A DNA stretch of 59,147 nucleotides from Clostridia bacterium (lineage in GTDB: Bacteria > Bacillota > Clostridia > Christensenellales > Borkfalkiaceae), in NCBI GenBank assembly GCA_029059705.1, contig JAIDVM010000030.1, forward strand, positions 1 to 59,147, read 5' to 3'. Made by a program: the position numbers and the translations under genes. The notes under the pieces are model-generated. The model worked only from the letters and a program-made list of their open reading frames with translations. It was not told the origin of the DNA and searched no databases. Each line of letters begins with the position of its first letter. The stretch's first letter is position 1. Positions 26,006 to 36,000 of this stretch are shown piece by piece.

Positions 26006-26371
26006 ATGAAAAGAAATCAGTCGGTAGAAGACTATCTTGAATGTATTCTGCTGTTGTCGCGCGAAAGCGAGTTCGTGCACAGGGTGGACGTGGCGCGCAA
26101 AATAGGCGTTTCGCAGCCCGCGGTGCAAAAGGCGGTTAAAATTTTGCAGGGCGCGGGCTTTGTGGAATGCGACGGCTTGCACATTTACTTAACGCAAAAG
26201 GGTGAAAAATACGCCGAAGAAATTTACGGCAGACATACGACCTTGCGCGAGTTCCTTTTATTGCACGGCGTAAACGCGGCGGACGCGGACGCGGACGCGT
26301 GCGAAATGGAGCACGTTATTTCGGAAGCCACCTTTAAAATGATGAAAAAATACGTTTCGGAAAACAAATAA
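26006..26371 (+). CDS. MntR/DtxR-family metal-dependent repressor
   Basis: The 121-residue protein has a winged helix-turn-helix (about 20-62) and a short dimerisation domain, with no FeoA-like SH3 domain, as in MntR. Candidate metal ligands are Asp9, Glu12, His77, Cys99, Glu102 and His103. Asp9 and Glu12 match MntR, while Cys99-Glu102-His103 matches the iron sensors DtxR/IdeR, so the metal is uncertain. There is no ribosome binding site. A GCGGAC triplet-pair repeat encodes ADADADA at 91-98. Confidence 0.88.
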   Translation: MKRNQSVEDYLECILLLSRESEFVHRVDVARKIGVSQPAVQKAVKILQGAGFVECDGLHIYLTQKGEKYAEEIYGRHTTLREFLLLHGVNAADADADACEMEHVISEATFKMMKKYVSENK

Positions 26372-26383
26372 AAATTTTTTTAT

Positions 26384-26404
26384 CCCCCGTAATATTTGCG
26401 GGGG
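26384..26404. other. Hairpin before the DUF2207 gene
   Basis: CCCCCG (26384-26389) pairs with CGGGGG (26399-26404) around nine bases. A T tract lies on its upstream side only, so it terminates transcription poorly in the gene direction. It lies 14 bases before the ATG at 26419 and could affect translation start. Confidence 0.45.
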
Positions 26405-26418
26405 CTTAGTTTGAGGAT

Positions 26419-28656
26419 ATGAAAGCTTTAAAATCATTTAAAAACTGTTTCGTAATCTTAATTTCGGCGCTGGCGCTCGTTGCGGCGGTCTGCGGCGTTG
26501 TTTTCGGTCGCGGAAACTCCGTTTCCGCTTCCGCGCTGAGCGCGGAAACGAGCGTTGACAACAATTATAACTTTGCCCTCGTGGACGTAAACGTTGACGT
26601 AAACGAAGATAAGACAATGCGCATAACCGAAAACCTTTATACTACGTTTGCAAGCAGCAACGTAAACACGGGGTTTATACGCGATATTCAGCGCATAACG
26701 CGGATTAAACGTACAGTAAACGGCAAAATAATAAGCGGCAACGATATTTTTGCGCCGCTTGACGACATAGAATTTAAGCTTTATAAATGCGACACGTCTT
26801 ACAGATATAAGACTGCCGTTGACGGCGTGCCCACCGCGGCGGACATTGCCGAGTTTGAAGAAATGCCGTCGAAGTATACATACGAGCTTTACCAAAACGG
26901 ACAGTTCCACTCCATAAAAATGCAAAAGCAATCGGGCTATTTGCAGTCGGGAATGTATCTTTTTCAGCTTTCCTATACATATGATTTAAGCGACGACAAG
27001 GCGGGCGGCTTTGACGACTTAACGCTTGACGTGCTCGGTTACGACATGCGCCCCGCCACTGCCGTGCATGCAAAGGTGAATTTCCCCAAGAGCATAGACC
27101 GCGCGAACGCGGGAGTTTATTTAAACAATACAAGCAGCTTTGAAGGCCGCGCGCTGTGGGAACCCGACGCGGACATGGGCGACGCGCTTTCGATAAAGGA
27201 TACGAGCGTGGAGTTTTACGCCTGCTTTAATAAGGGCGCAAAGCGCAGCTTTACCATTCAGGCGATTTTGCCCGACGGCTATTTCACGGGCACGGGGTTG
27301 ACCTTCTTTTGGTATTACATACCCTTTGCCGTAATCGCGGCTGCGGCGGTTGTCGCGCTGATAATCCTCGCGCTTAAAATGATAAACAAAAAACCGCTCG
27401 AAACGGTTGAATTTTACCCTCCCGAGGGCATGCCGGTTATGCGCTTTTCGGCAATCTGGCACCGCGGGGTGAGGGATAAGGACACCGCCGCGCTCATATT
27501 AAAGTGGGCGGGGCTGGGGCTTATTACAATTCAGCAGGACGGTTACAGAGATATAATTCTGCGCCCCACGGGCAAGCTGTCCGCCAAAAAATCGACGCGC
27601 AAACGGCGAAAGTCGACTGCGGCTAACGTGTTTGACGAATTCCCCGACAGGGTTTCGGCGGAACCGAGTTCGGGAGGCAACGCAACGAGCGACCCGTTCG
27701 GCTTCGAAGAGGGGGGAGATAACGCAATTTCGCCCGCGGACATGAAAAAGTATTTTGCCAACGCCGCCGAGCGCAACTATTACGACACGCTTTTCAGCGG
27801 AATAGGCGGAACTAATATGTTCTCTTCGCGCGTGTTCGCAACGCAAAGCGTGTTCTCAACGCAGACAAATTCCGCACAGCGCAAGCTTTACACCGTTACC
27901 GAAGCGTTAAAGAAAAACGGCGAAACTCCCAAGCCGCTTGAAGGCAGGATAAGCTCCAAGGCAAGGTATTTGTTCCCTTATATCTCTCTCGTGCCAATGG
28001 TTTGCGCAATTGCATATCAATGTCTTTTAACCCAAACCTTTGTGCCGCTGCTTTTCCTGATATTCATGGCGGCGGGCTCGTTCGTAATCCCCTCTATGGG
28101 CGGACCGCGAAAGGCAATTTTTATCGCTTATATTTTCCCCGTTGCGTTTTTTGCAATGCCGTATTTTGCTTTTATAATGATTGGCACCATGCCTGCTTAC
28201 GACTACGCAAAGCTGATGTTTATTGCGCCCGTTATATGGGCGATAGGCAACTTTGTTTTGCCCTGGCTTAAGGGCAGAAGAACGGAGGAGGCAAACAAAT
28301 ATTACGGGCAGATGCTCGGCTTTAAAAACTTTTTGCTCAAAGCCGAACTTCCCCGCATACAAAAGCTCTTCGACGAAAACCCCGAATATTTTGCGGATAT
28401 ACTGCCGTGGTGCTTTATCATGGGCATAAGCGACAAGGTGGAAAAGCGCTTTAAGTCGCTTGACATTAAGATTAGAGTGCCCCAGTACGTTACCGACCGT
28501 GTGAACGTATACGTTATGGCTTCGTGCATGCACCGCGCCTATTACAGCGGCGCGCCCCGTTCTTCATCGGGCCGCGGCGGTTTCGGCGGCGGAGGAGGCG
28601 GCTTTGGCGGTTCTTCCGGCGGCGGAGGAGGCGGCGGCGGTTCGCGCGGGTGCTAA
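26419..28656 (+). CDS. DUF2207 membrane protein with glycine-rich end
   Basis: A 745-residue protein of the DUF2207 (YciQ-like) family: signal or first membrane segment at about 11-30, an extracellular beta-rich domain at about 45-280 with the typical NVDVNEDKTMRITENLYTTF start, a membrane segment at about 293-318, a cytoplasmic part with further segments at about 535-625, and a Gly/Ser-rich tail. Tails of this kind (for example GGFGGGGGGFGG) are normal in this family. The function is unknown. GAGGAT before the ATG serves as ribosome binding site; a terminator follows. Confidence 0.85.
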   Translation: MKALKSFKNCFVILISALALVAAVCGVVFGRGNSVSASALSAETSVDNNYNFALVDVNVDVNEDKTMRITENLYTTFASSNVNTGFIRDIQRITRIKRTVNGKIISGNDIFAPLDDIEFKLYKCDTSYRYKTAVDGVPTAADIAEFEEMPSKYTYELYQNGQFHSIKMQKQSGYLQSGMYLFQLSYTYDLSDDKAGGFDDLTLDVLGYDMRPATAVHAKVNFPKSIDRANAGVYLNNTSSFEGRALWEPDADMGDALSIKDTSVEFYACFNKGAKRSFTIQAILPDGYFTGTGLTFFWYYIPFAVIAAAAVVALIILALKMINKKPLETVEFYPPEGMPVMRFSAIWHRGVRDKDTAALILKWAGLGLITIQQDGYRDIILRPTGKLSAKKSTRKRRKSTAANVFDEFPDRVSAEPSSGGNATSDPFGFEEGGDNAISPADMKKYFANAAERNYYDTLFSGIGGTNMFSSRVFATQSVFSTQTNSAQRKLYTVTEALKKNGETPKPLEGRISSKARYLFPYISLVPMVCAIAYQCLLTQTFVPLLFLIFMAAGSFVIPSMGGPRKAIFIAYIFPVAFFAMPYFAFIMIGTMPAYDYAKLMFIAPVIWAIGNFVLPWLKGRRTEEANKYYGQMLGFKNFLLKAELPRIQKLFDENPEYFADILPWCFIMGISDKVEKRFKSLDIKIRVPQYVTDRVNVYVMASCMHRAYYSGAPRSSSGRGGFGGGGGGFGGSSGGGGGGGGSRGC

Positions 28657-28680
28657 AACCGAAAAACAAAACGAATTTTA

Positions 28681-28721
28681 AACGCCCTCCCGGCTTAAAT
28701 TCAGACGGGAGGGCGTTTTTT
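28681..28721 (+). terminator. Terminator of the DUF2207 gene
   Basis: AACGCCCTCCCG (28681-28692) and CGGGAGGGCGTT (28706-28717) form a perfect 12-base stem followed by T residues. Confidence 0.9.
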
Positions 28722-28806
28722 ATTGCCGCGGTGGTGCCCGAATACAAAAAATTCAGGCGTTTTGTGAAATAATTTTGCATTTTTTGCAATGACTTTACAT
28801 AAACGC

Positions 28807-28834
28807 TTGCAATTTTAAAAATTTGTTATATAAT
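28807..28834 (+). promoter_or_regulatory. Promoter of the lipoprotein-GH3 operon
   Basis: TTGCAA (28807-28812) and TATAAT (28829-28834) with a 16-base spacer. The expected leader from about 28841 to 29023 is strongly structured. Confidence 0.75.
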
Positions 28835-28840
28835 AATTGT

Positions 28841-29023
28841 GTGGACGCTTCCGCGTTTTTGCGGAAACAAAATTAATATGTTTTAAAGCGGTAAATTTGT
28901 TTGAGAATTTGCAAACAATACTATTAAAACATTTGCATTTAAAATTAAAAATCAGGCGCATTTTTATATGCGCCCGCTGTATAGAGGGGACCTCTATACA
29001 AAAAAGCATTATAAGGAGTAAAA
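28841..29023 (+). promoter_or_regulatory. Structured 5' leader of the lipoprotein-GH3 operon
   Basis: Four hairpins follow one another: TTCCGC/GCGGAA (28849-28866); a nested one with outer arms ATGTTTTAA (28878-28886) and TTAAAACAT (28924-28932) and inner arms TTGTTTG/CAAACAA (28897-28903/28912-28918); GGCGCAT/ATGCGCC near 28955-28975; and TGTATAGAGG/CCTCTATACA (28978-28987/28991-29000) followed by six A. AAGGAG precedes the ATG. The layout suggests an RNA regulator, but no known riboswitch class is recognised. Confidence 0.55.
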
Positions 29024-32000
29024 ATGAGAAAGTTTGTAAAGATTTCTATGACCGGACTTATGCTGCTGGGCATTGCCGGTGTAGGCGCGGGCTGTCTTGG
29101 CACGCCGCCGAAAGTGGAAGTGCCCGAAGGCGGCGACAAACAGCAAACGGTTATATCCGACGCTTACGACTACAACGATGGCAAAACGGCTTCTACCCGC
29201 CCCACTATTCCGGGCGGATATTACGAACCGCAGCTTCCCATTACGGAAGTTAAGGTAACCATTGCCGAAAGCTCGAATATCACGTTTGCGGACGGCAGCA
29301 GGGAAAAGTTGATTACGCTGGGCGTTCCTCTCACCACGGCTGACTTTGACCAGTCCACTCTAGGCGGACACGAGGTGGGCGGCTTTGCCGTGCTTAACGA
29401 AAACGGCGGAATTTCAACCTTTAATTCTCTTACGGAATTTGCGCCGCAGAGCGAAGTTACCGTTATGCCTTATTATGCGGCGGAAAACGGCGAATATTTG
29501 CAGTTCAGCTCAAACGGAATCGACTACACTATACCTGGCGGCAACGGGGGCGACGGCGGTCTGAAGGCAAGCGCGTTCAGCACAAGCAACGCTATCGTAG
29601 CCGGCTACAGAGGAACTCTTATAAGCTATAACGGCGATGTTTCGGCAAACAACTGGGCGCGTTTCAAGTCTGCCTTCGCCCGCGAAAAAAACGCAGAATA
29701 TACCTATTATTATACGTTTGTAAACGAGGGCGATACGGCGGTTTCATTCACGGCGTACCAGATGAATGCCGGATGCACCATTACGTCAACGGACGCGGAA
29801 ATGTCCGACCACGTTTATCTTGCTCCCGGTCAGTCGCAAAAGGTAATTATCGGGCAGAATATAAACAAACAAGACGGCAACGCCATGATGATTATTAAAT
29901 TCGACCAGTCGATAAGCGGCGGATTTAGTCTTGGCGTCGTTCATGAGATAGTTCATGAAATAGAAAGAAAGGACGCCCAAATTCATATCGTTTTGCCCAA
30001 CGGCGTCAGCGAAGAAGAATTCTCGGTTAAAGACACTTATAACCGCAATGTAACCACGTTTGACAGCAAGCTTATCCTTCCCACCGCAGACCAAGTCGAA
30101 AACCACACGGGTGAAAATCTTATGGGCTGGAGATATGAAAACGGCGGAATTATCAACGAAGGCGTGCGCATTTACGGCGACGTATACATTACGCCCGTAT
30201 TCCCCGCGGACGTAACCGTTTCGGTTCGTCTTCCCCAAGGGTTGACCCTTAACGGCTACAATGCCGTAACAAAGACGGGCGAAGAGCTTGTGTTGCCCAC
30301 CGATGAGCAGATTGGCGTAACCGAATCGAATTACGGTTCGCCTTACGGCTGGTACAACTACGACACGGGCGCGATTATCCAACAAGGCGCTACCGTTGAA
30401 GGCGACATTACCATTGCGCCTTACTGGCAGACCGCAAACGGTTACGAATACGTTGCAGTAGGCGGCGCACAGGACTACGGTTATAATACGGACGAAGTTC
30501 CCAGCGACTTTTATGATTATTCCACCAAAAAATTACGCGGCTCGGCAACCTATCAGGGCAAAACCGCAAACGGCGCCGCGGCAAAACTTATCGATTTCGG
30601 TAACTACGGTTCGTATCTCGGCTCTGTTATTTCGGATACGGCTGCGGTAAGGGCGGGCAGCGCCATGAGGCTTGACTCGGTGAACCCTACAAAGTTTAAT
30701 ACCGAAAAAGTTGTTGAGTACAGCTATTTTATTAGGAATATGAGCGCAACCGAAAATCTGGCTATCAGCATTTATCAGATAAGAATGAGTAGCGAATATA
30801 AATCGTCGACATTCTATCAGTATGAATCGAGATACTGTGTTTCGGTGAACCTTGCGCCTAACACAAGCACCAAAGAACTTGGGCAGTATCTGTTAACGGG
30901 AGGTAACGATAACGCGCTCACGTATATTGTGTTCGAGCAAGACGTTTCTTCCTTCAGCTTCGGCATTTCCATAGGCGCCAAGATTCTCGGACAATCGGCT
31001 GTCGACGAAGCTTACGACACTGTTCGTCACCCTAACGACTATTCCGATTATATGGTAACGATGAGTTACGACAAGAACGAATACGGCGGGCTTGAGGTAA
31101 ACGATAACTATCTTACCCAGCACGCAGGCAGGCTGCTTTTAGCTCCTTCGGAAGGGCAGTATACGCACATGCCTTTTGGCGAAATACTTGAAAAATGGGT
31201 AATATCGATAAACGACGAAATATACGACCTGCCCACCACAAGGACTTATACGGGTATAAGACTTCCTTCTTCGGGTGAAATAAAGCTTATTCCTGTATTT
31301 AAGACTTACTTTACGGTTACAATATCGATGCCGTCGGACGGTACGGTTAGATTAAAAGACTTCGATTCGCCTATGCGCGTTTACGAGGGCGGACATTTAA
31401 CGCTGCCCACAAACAGTAATTTGATTATAGAAGAAGGGTATACCGTTGCCGGCTGGAGAATTGCGGGCACTGAAACAAGAGTTACAAACGATACGTATCC
31501 TACGGATAATATGATAATCGAGCCGATAGTTCAGGAAATAACCAACGAGCCTGTTACAATGACGCTTGACGCGGCTACGCCCGAAGGCTTTACAGTTGCG
31601 GACTCTTACCTTAACAAGTGGCGCGTAGGTGCAACTTTGTCCGTGCCTGCCGCAGACGAGTATACCAACACCTTAAATAAAAGGCTTACGGGCTGGACTG
31701 TTACCAATGCCGCAGGGACCGTTCTTATAGAAAACAGATTAACCGACACTTTCTACATTCTTACCGACGCGGATAAGGTTCTTACCATACTGCCCACACT
31801 GGTTGACAGAATAACGATAAACACGGAGCTGCCTTCGGGCTTTACCCTTAACGGTTACAATCCCGACGTTGTCAGGGGCGAAACGATTACGCTTCCCACT
31901 TCGGAGCAGATTACTAACAACACCGGCAGAACCTTAGCCGGCTGGTTTAATAAGGCTACGGGGCGTGAGCTTACCAACAGCTCTGTACTAACGGGTATAG

Positions 32001-32515
32001 ACGAAATAACGATAGCGCCTTACTTTAATGCGCCTGCGGGAAAAACCTCCGTAGTGCCCGGCTCGAGAAGCGGCGGCGCAACAGACTATGCGCAAAATAT
32101 ATCAGTTACGAGAACAGCCAATACCTCGATTGTTGGCGGCGACGCAATGGGCGTAGAGTTTACAAGTACCTCCGCGTTATCGGGGAACAACGGCTTCCGT
32201 TTGGTCAGCGCACATAGGGTAACTAAGGACATCCGTTATAAGTACACCGTTAACATAACCAACTACGGTACGAATGCGGTTTCGTTTAATATCAAGGCGT
32301 TAAACAACGGTACCCCCGGCGGTGCTGGCGGCGCCGCTTCTGACACCGGCAACAGCAATACCGAACAAGTATCTCTTGTCCCCGGTGCAAGCGCTTCGGT
32401 AGAGTTGACTATTACGATTACGACAACTAACGAAAACGTGATGCTCTGGTTAAGCAATTTCAGCGGAGGCACCGGCTTCAAGCTTGGTATGTCAATGTGG
32501 CTTGAAACGGTATAA
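29024..32515 (+). CDS. Large modular surface lipoprotein with alternating modules
   Basis: This 1163-residue protein has a signal peptide with Cys24 after GVGAG as the likely lipidation site, so it should be anchored on the outer face of the membrane. Two module kinds alternate. One is a short InlB-like repeat of about 75 residues, found about six times (for example ITINTELPSGFTLNGYNP and TVSVRLPQGLTLNGYNA, with LPT and GW positions). The other is a beta-sandwich-like module of about 140 residues found three times, each ending near an F-x-L/F-G pattern (GGFSLGV, FSFGISIG, GFKLGM). Carbohydrate or protein binding is inferred. It leads an operon with a GH3. Confidence 0.8.
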   Translation: MRKFVKISMTGLMLLGIAGVGAGCLGTPPKVEVPEGGDKQQTVISDAYDYNDGKTASTRPTIPGGYYEPQLPITEVKVTIAESSNITFADGSREKLITLGVPLTTADFDQSTLGGHEVGGFAVLNENGGISTFNSLTEFAPQSEVTVMPYYAAENGEYLQFSSNGIDYTIPGGNGGDGGLKASAFSTSNAIVAGYRGTLISYNGDVSANNWARFKSAFAREKNAEYTYYYTFVNEGDTAVSFTAYQMNAGCTITSTDAEMSDHVYLAPGQSQKVIIGQNINKQDGNAMMIIKFDQSISGGFSLGVVHEIVHEIERKDAQIHIVLPNGVSEEEFSVKDTYNRNVTTFDSKLILPTADQVENHTGENLMGWRYENGGIINEGVRIYGDVYITPVFPADVTVSVRLPQGLTLNGYNAVTKTGEELVLPTDEQIGVTESNYGSPYGWYNYDTGAIIQQGATVEGDITIAPYWQTANGYEYVAVGGAQDYGYNTDEVPSDFYDYSTKKLRGSATYQGKTANGAAAKLIDFGNYGSYLGSVISDTAAVRAGSAMRLDSVNPTKFNTEKVVEYSYFIRNMSATENLAISIYQIRMSSEYKSSTFYQYESRYCVSVNLAPNTSTKELGQYLLTGGNDNALTYIVFEQDVSSFSFGISIGAKILGQSAVDEAYDTVRHPNDYSDYMVTMSYDKNEYGGLEVNDNYLTQHAGRLLLAPSEGQYTHMPFGEILEKWVISINDEIYDLPTTRTYTGIRLPSSGEIKLIPVFKTYFTVTISMPSDGTVRLKDFDSPMRVYEGGHLTLPTNSNLIIEEGYTVAGWRIAGTETRVTNDTYPTDNMIIEPIVQEITNEPVTMTLDAATPEGFTVADSYLNKWRVGATLSVPAADEYTNTLNKRLTGWTVTNAAGTVLIENRLTDTFYILTDADKVLTILPTLVDRITINTELPSGFTLNGYNPDVVRGETITLPTSEQITNNTGRTLAGWFNKATGRELTNSSVLTGIDEITIAPYFNAPAGKTSVVPGSRSGGATDYAQNISVTRTANTSIVGGDAMGVEFTSTSALSGNNGFRLVSAHRVTKDIRYKYTVNITNYGTNAVSFNIKALNNGTPGGAGGAASDTGNSNTEQVSLVPGASASVELTITITTTNENVMLWLSNFSGGTGFKLGMSMWLETV

Positions 32516-32531
32516 AGGGGGGCTAAGTTAA

Positions 32532-33038
32532 ATGAAGAATAAGATTTTGAATTTTATTGTGAACTTTATAAAATCGAGGAACGTAACGTTTTATATAGCG
32601 TTCGGTGTTGCGGTTTTATCGTTTATTTTAGGTATAGTGGCTTCCACGGGGTTAAGCGTTGCGGGAGCTTCGGCGGCGGCGGCGCTAATTACGCTGTTCG
32701 GGTTTCTGCTGTTTATCGTGTTCTCGCTGCTCGGTTACGAGCGCGCGGGCGCGGCAACGGTGGGAGTAACCGCGTTTGCCGCGATAGTAGTGGCGGTGTG
32801 CGAATGTTATTCCGTATTGCTCACTAAGATTATGGATATGTCGATGACGGGCTTTAGCATAAGCGGCATACTTGCCATTGACGGCGTTGTTGCGGCAATA
32901 GTCTGCGTAGTAGGACTGTTAATTTGCGCGGTTGCCTCAAACGTGTTTGCATATCTCAGATTAAGAAAAAAAGACGAAAACGTATCTGAAGAAAACGCTG
33001 CCCAGCAGGATATTATTGAATTGACGGAGGAAGCATAA
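32532..33038 (+). CDS. Four-segment membrane protein
   Basis: A 168-residue protein of unknown function with four hydrophobic segments (about 19-41, 44-68, 75-97 and 112-138) and a charged C-terminal tail. It lies 16 bases after the lipoprotein gene, preceded by a G-rich site, and its stop overlaps the GH3 start by one base. The position suggests a partner or a chaperone-like membrane component for the lipoprotein or the GH3, which is inference. Confidence 0.75.
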   Translation: MKNKILNFIVNFIKSRNVTFYIAFGVAVLSFILGIVASTGLSVAGASAAAALITLFGFLLFIVFSLLGYERAGAATVGVTAFAAIVVAVCECYSVLLTKIMDMSMTGFSISGILAIDGVVAAIVCVVGLLICAVASNVFAYLRLRKKDENVSEENAAQQDIIELTEEA

Positions 33039-36000
33039 TGAGAAAGGCATTGCATTTAACTGCCAAAATTCTGTTTAATATAGCAGTAGTTCTGCTCGGC
33101 GTTTACTTTATCGTAAGCACGCTTGTGCTCGATTCGGCTGTGGAAGGGTTGCTTACCGACTATTTGTTTAAAGACAAACCCGCCGACGTTATCATAAACA
33201 CGGGCAAAGAGCCTGTCCGTTACAAAACCTGGTATTCTTCGGTAGAAGACAACCTTAACGGCAGCGGCGAAATGGCTTGGTTCGCCCAGGCTGAGGGCAC
33301 CGTGTTGCTTCAAAACGACGGCAACGTTTTGCCCCTTTCCGAAGAAAATGCCAAAAAAGTAAGCCTTTTCGGCGTGGAAGCATACGACCCCATGTATTGC
33401 GTCGACGGCGCGGGCAACAACAAAATTAACGACCCCGCCGCTTACTCCAACAAATCGCCTAACACCCAGATTTACCGCAGACAGTATTTTTACGACGAGT
33501 TCAAAAACGCGGGGCTTGACGTTAACGAAACCCTTAAAAACTGGTATACCGGCCCCGAAGGCTTGCGTTACAGAAGATACGACGAGGTTGGCTTTAACGG
33601 CCCCGAAGGCGGCAACACTAAGATTCCTAAACTTGTAAACGCCCCTTGGAGCGAATTGAACGCAACGAGAAGAAATTACGCCTCATACGGCAGAGAAACT
33701 ACCGCAATCTTTATTACGGGCAGAATGACGAACGAGGGCGTTGATTCGCCGAATGTATATAATAATCAGGATGGTAACTTAGTGGGTAATATTAACGATG
33801 CGACGAATGCAAACGATTATATGGCGCTCACTGATAACGAGCTTGATTTAATAGCAAAGCTCAAGGAAAATTATTCCAAGCTTATAGTAATTTTCAATCA
33901 GGCTGCCGCACCTCAAAGCGATTTGCCCGAAGTTTTAAAGAGCACCGACAGCTGCAACGTTGCGGCAATGTGGATTGGCTTCCCCGGCTCTGACGGCATT
34001 AAGGCTGTTGCCGACATACTCGTGGGCACAATCAACCCTTCGGGCGGATTGACGGCTGGCTGGTATGCGGGGCAGCAATATAACCCTTCGATGCGCAACT
34101 ACGGAAATACTTTTAACGGCAACGTAGTATATATGGAAGGCATGTATCTCGGTTACCGCTATGCCGAAACGAGGTATGAGGACGCGCTTGAAGGCGGAGC
34201 CGAATACGATTACGACCATTCCGTATCTTATCCGTTCGGCTACGGGCTTTCGTATACTACTTTCGATTACAGCGATATTACCGTAGAAGCCGACCCCGAC
34301 CCTGAAAAGAATTATTATACGGGCGGACTGATGGCTCATAACAACGGCTTGTTTACCCAGGCCAACGGCGGCAGTATCGCCGACGGTTACCACGGCAATT
34401 ACGGCACTTTGCGCCCCAACGCACGCGCAACCGGCTCGGAACTTGGCGACTGCGACGATTTGATAGTTAACGTTACGGTAACCAACACCGGAAGCTATGC
34501 GGGCAAAGAGATAGTGCAGATTTATCTTCAGCAGCCCATTACCGAACAGGACAGACAGCACAAGGTTGAAAAACCCGCCGTTCAGCTTGTAGGTTATGCA
34601 AAAACGGACGTTCTCGCCCCCGGCGACAGCGAAACCGTTAAAGTAAAAATCGACGCAAACAAGTGGTTTGCCGCATACGACGCGTTTATTAACGGCGGCG
34701 CGCAATACACGGGCGGCGGCTACGTGCTTGCAGCGGGCGACTATTATTTGGTTGCCGCAAGAAACGCGCACGAGGCAGTAAACAGCATTTACAGAAAAAA
34801 ACACGACGGACAGCCGATGGATAAGTTAGACCTTACTTACGGCGCGGGCAGCAAAGACAACGTTGCAGTAGTAAACGTAAGCTCCGCACGCAGCGAAAGC
34901 TACGAATACTGGACGCAAGGCGCGGGTTATTCTTATTACGAAGGCGACACCGAAAACAAGGTTACCACGGTTAAAAACCTGTTTGCCGACCTCGACCCCA
35001 ATACGGATAATAATACGCAGAACGACGTTAATTATTTCAGCCGCTACGACTGGAATGGCACTGCGTCAACCAGCAATGTTAACGGCTTGAATTTAATAGG
35101 CGCAGAAGGTTCCAATGCGGGCAACGTTAACAACACCACAGGCGCTTTCAACAGCCACACAGCAATGAACGCTGCGGTTATAGACGTTTATGAAGCTTAT
35201 TACAAAATAAAGTTCGATTCAACACCTTATACCTACGGTGATAGCACGACCGAGTGGCAGCTTGTGGATATGATAGGCATCGAATTCGACCCCGCAAAGG
35301 GCGCTACGGAAGAGGATATTCAAAAGTGGAACGAAATTGTAGGTCAGCTGCATATTAACGACGACAAGAGCGGCGACAACTTATTCTCGACGGGCAGAAG
35401 GCAAACCGTTGGCGTTACAAGCATAGGCAAGCCCACTACGGCAGACATAAACGCTTCTAACGGCTTCGAGTGGCTTTACGGCAGAATAGACGGCGCCGAA
35501 TCCAACGTGGGCTTCTATAAAAAGTTTGACGCCACCGCTCCGCGTGCTTATCCCACGGGTTACCCCTGCGAGGGCATAATTGCGGCTTCGTTCAATAACG
35601 AAGTGGCTTATCTCGTTGGTCAGTCCATAGGCGAGGACGCGCTTTGGAGCGGCGTATCGGGCATTTACGGCTTCGGTTTAGGCTTGCAGCGCAACCCTTA
35701 CCACGGCAGAACGGGCGAGTATTACAGCGACGACCCTTTCCTTACCGGCATGATGGCGGGCTATGAAACGCTCGGCGCACAGCAAAAGGGCTTATACGTT
35801 TATAACAAGCACTTCGTATTGAATGACCAGGAATTTAACAGAACATCGTTTAAGGCTTGGCTCAGCGAGCAGACGTTGCGCCAGATACACCTTCGTCCCT
35901 TTGAAATGGCTATTGAAATCGGCGATGCGATGAACGTAATGATTGCGTTTAACTTAAACGGCAACAGCTGGGGCGGCAGCAACTATAACCTTATGACGCG

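Noticed and set aside
26384..26404. Hairpin before DUF2207 as a terminator of the regulator gene
   Set aside because: No T tract follows it in the gene direction.
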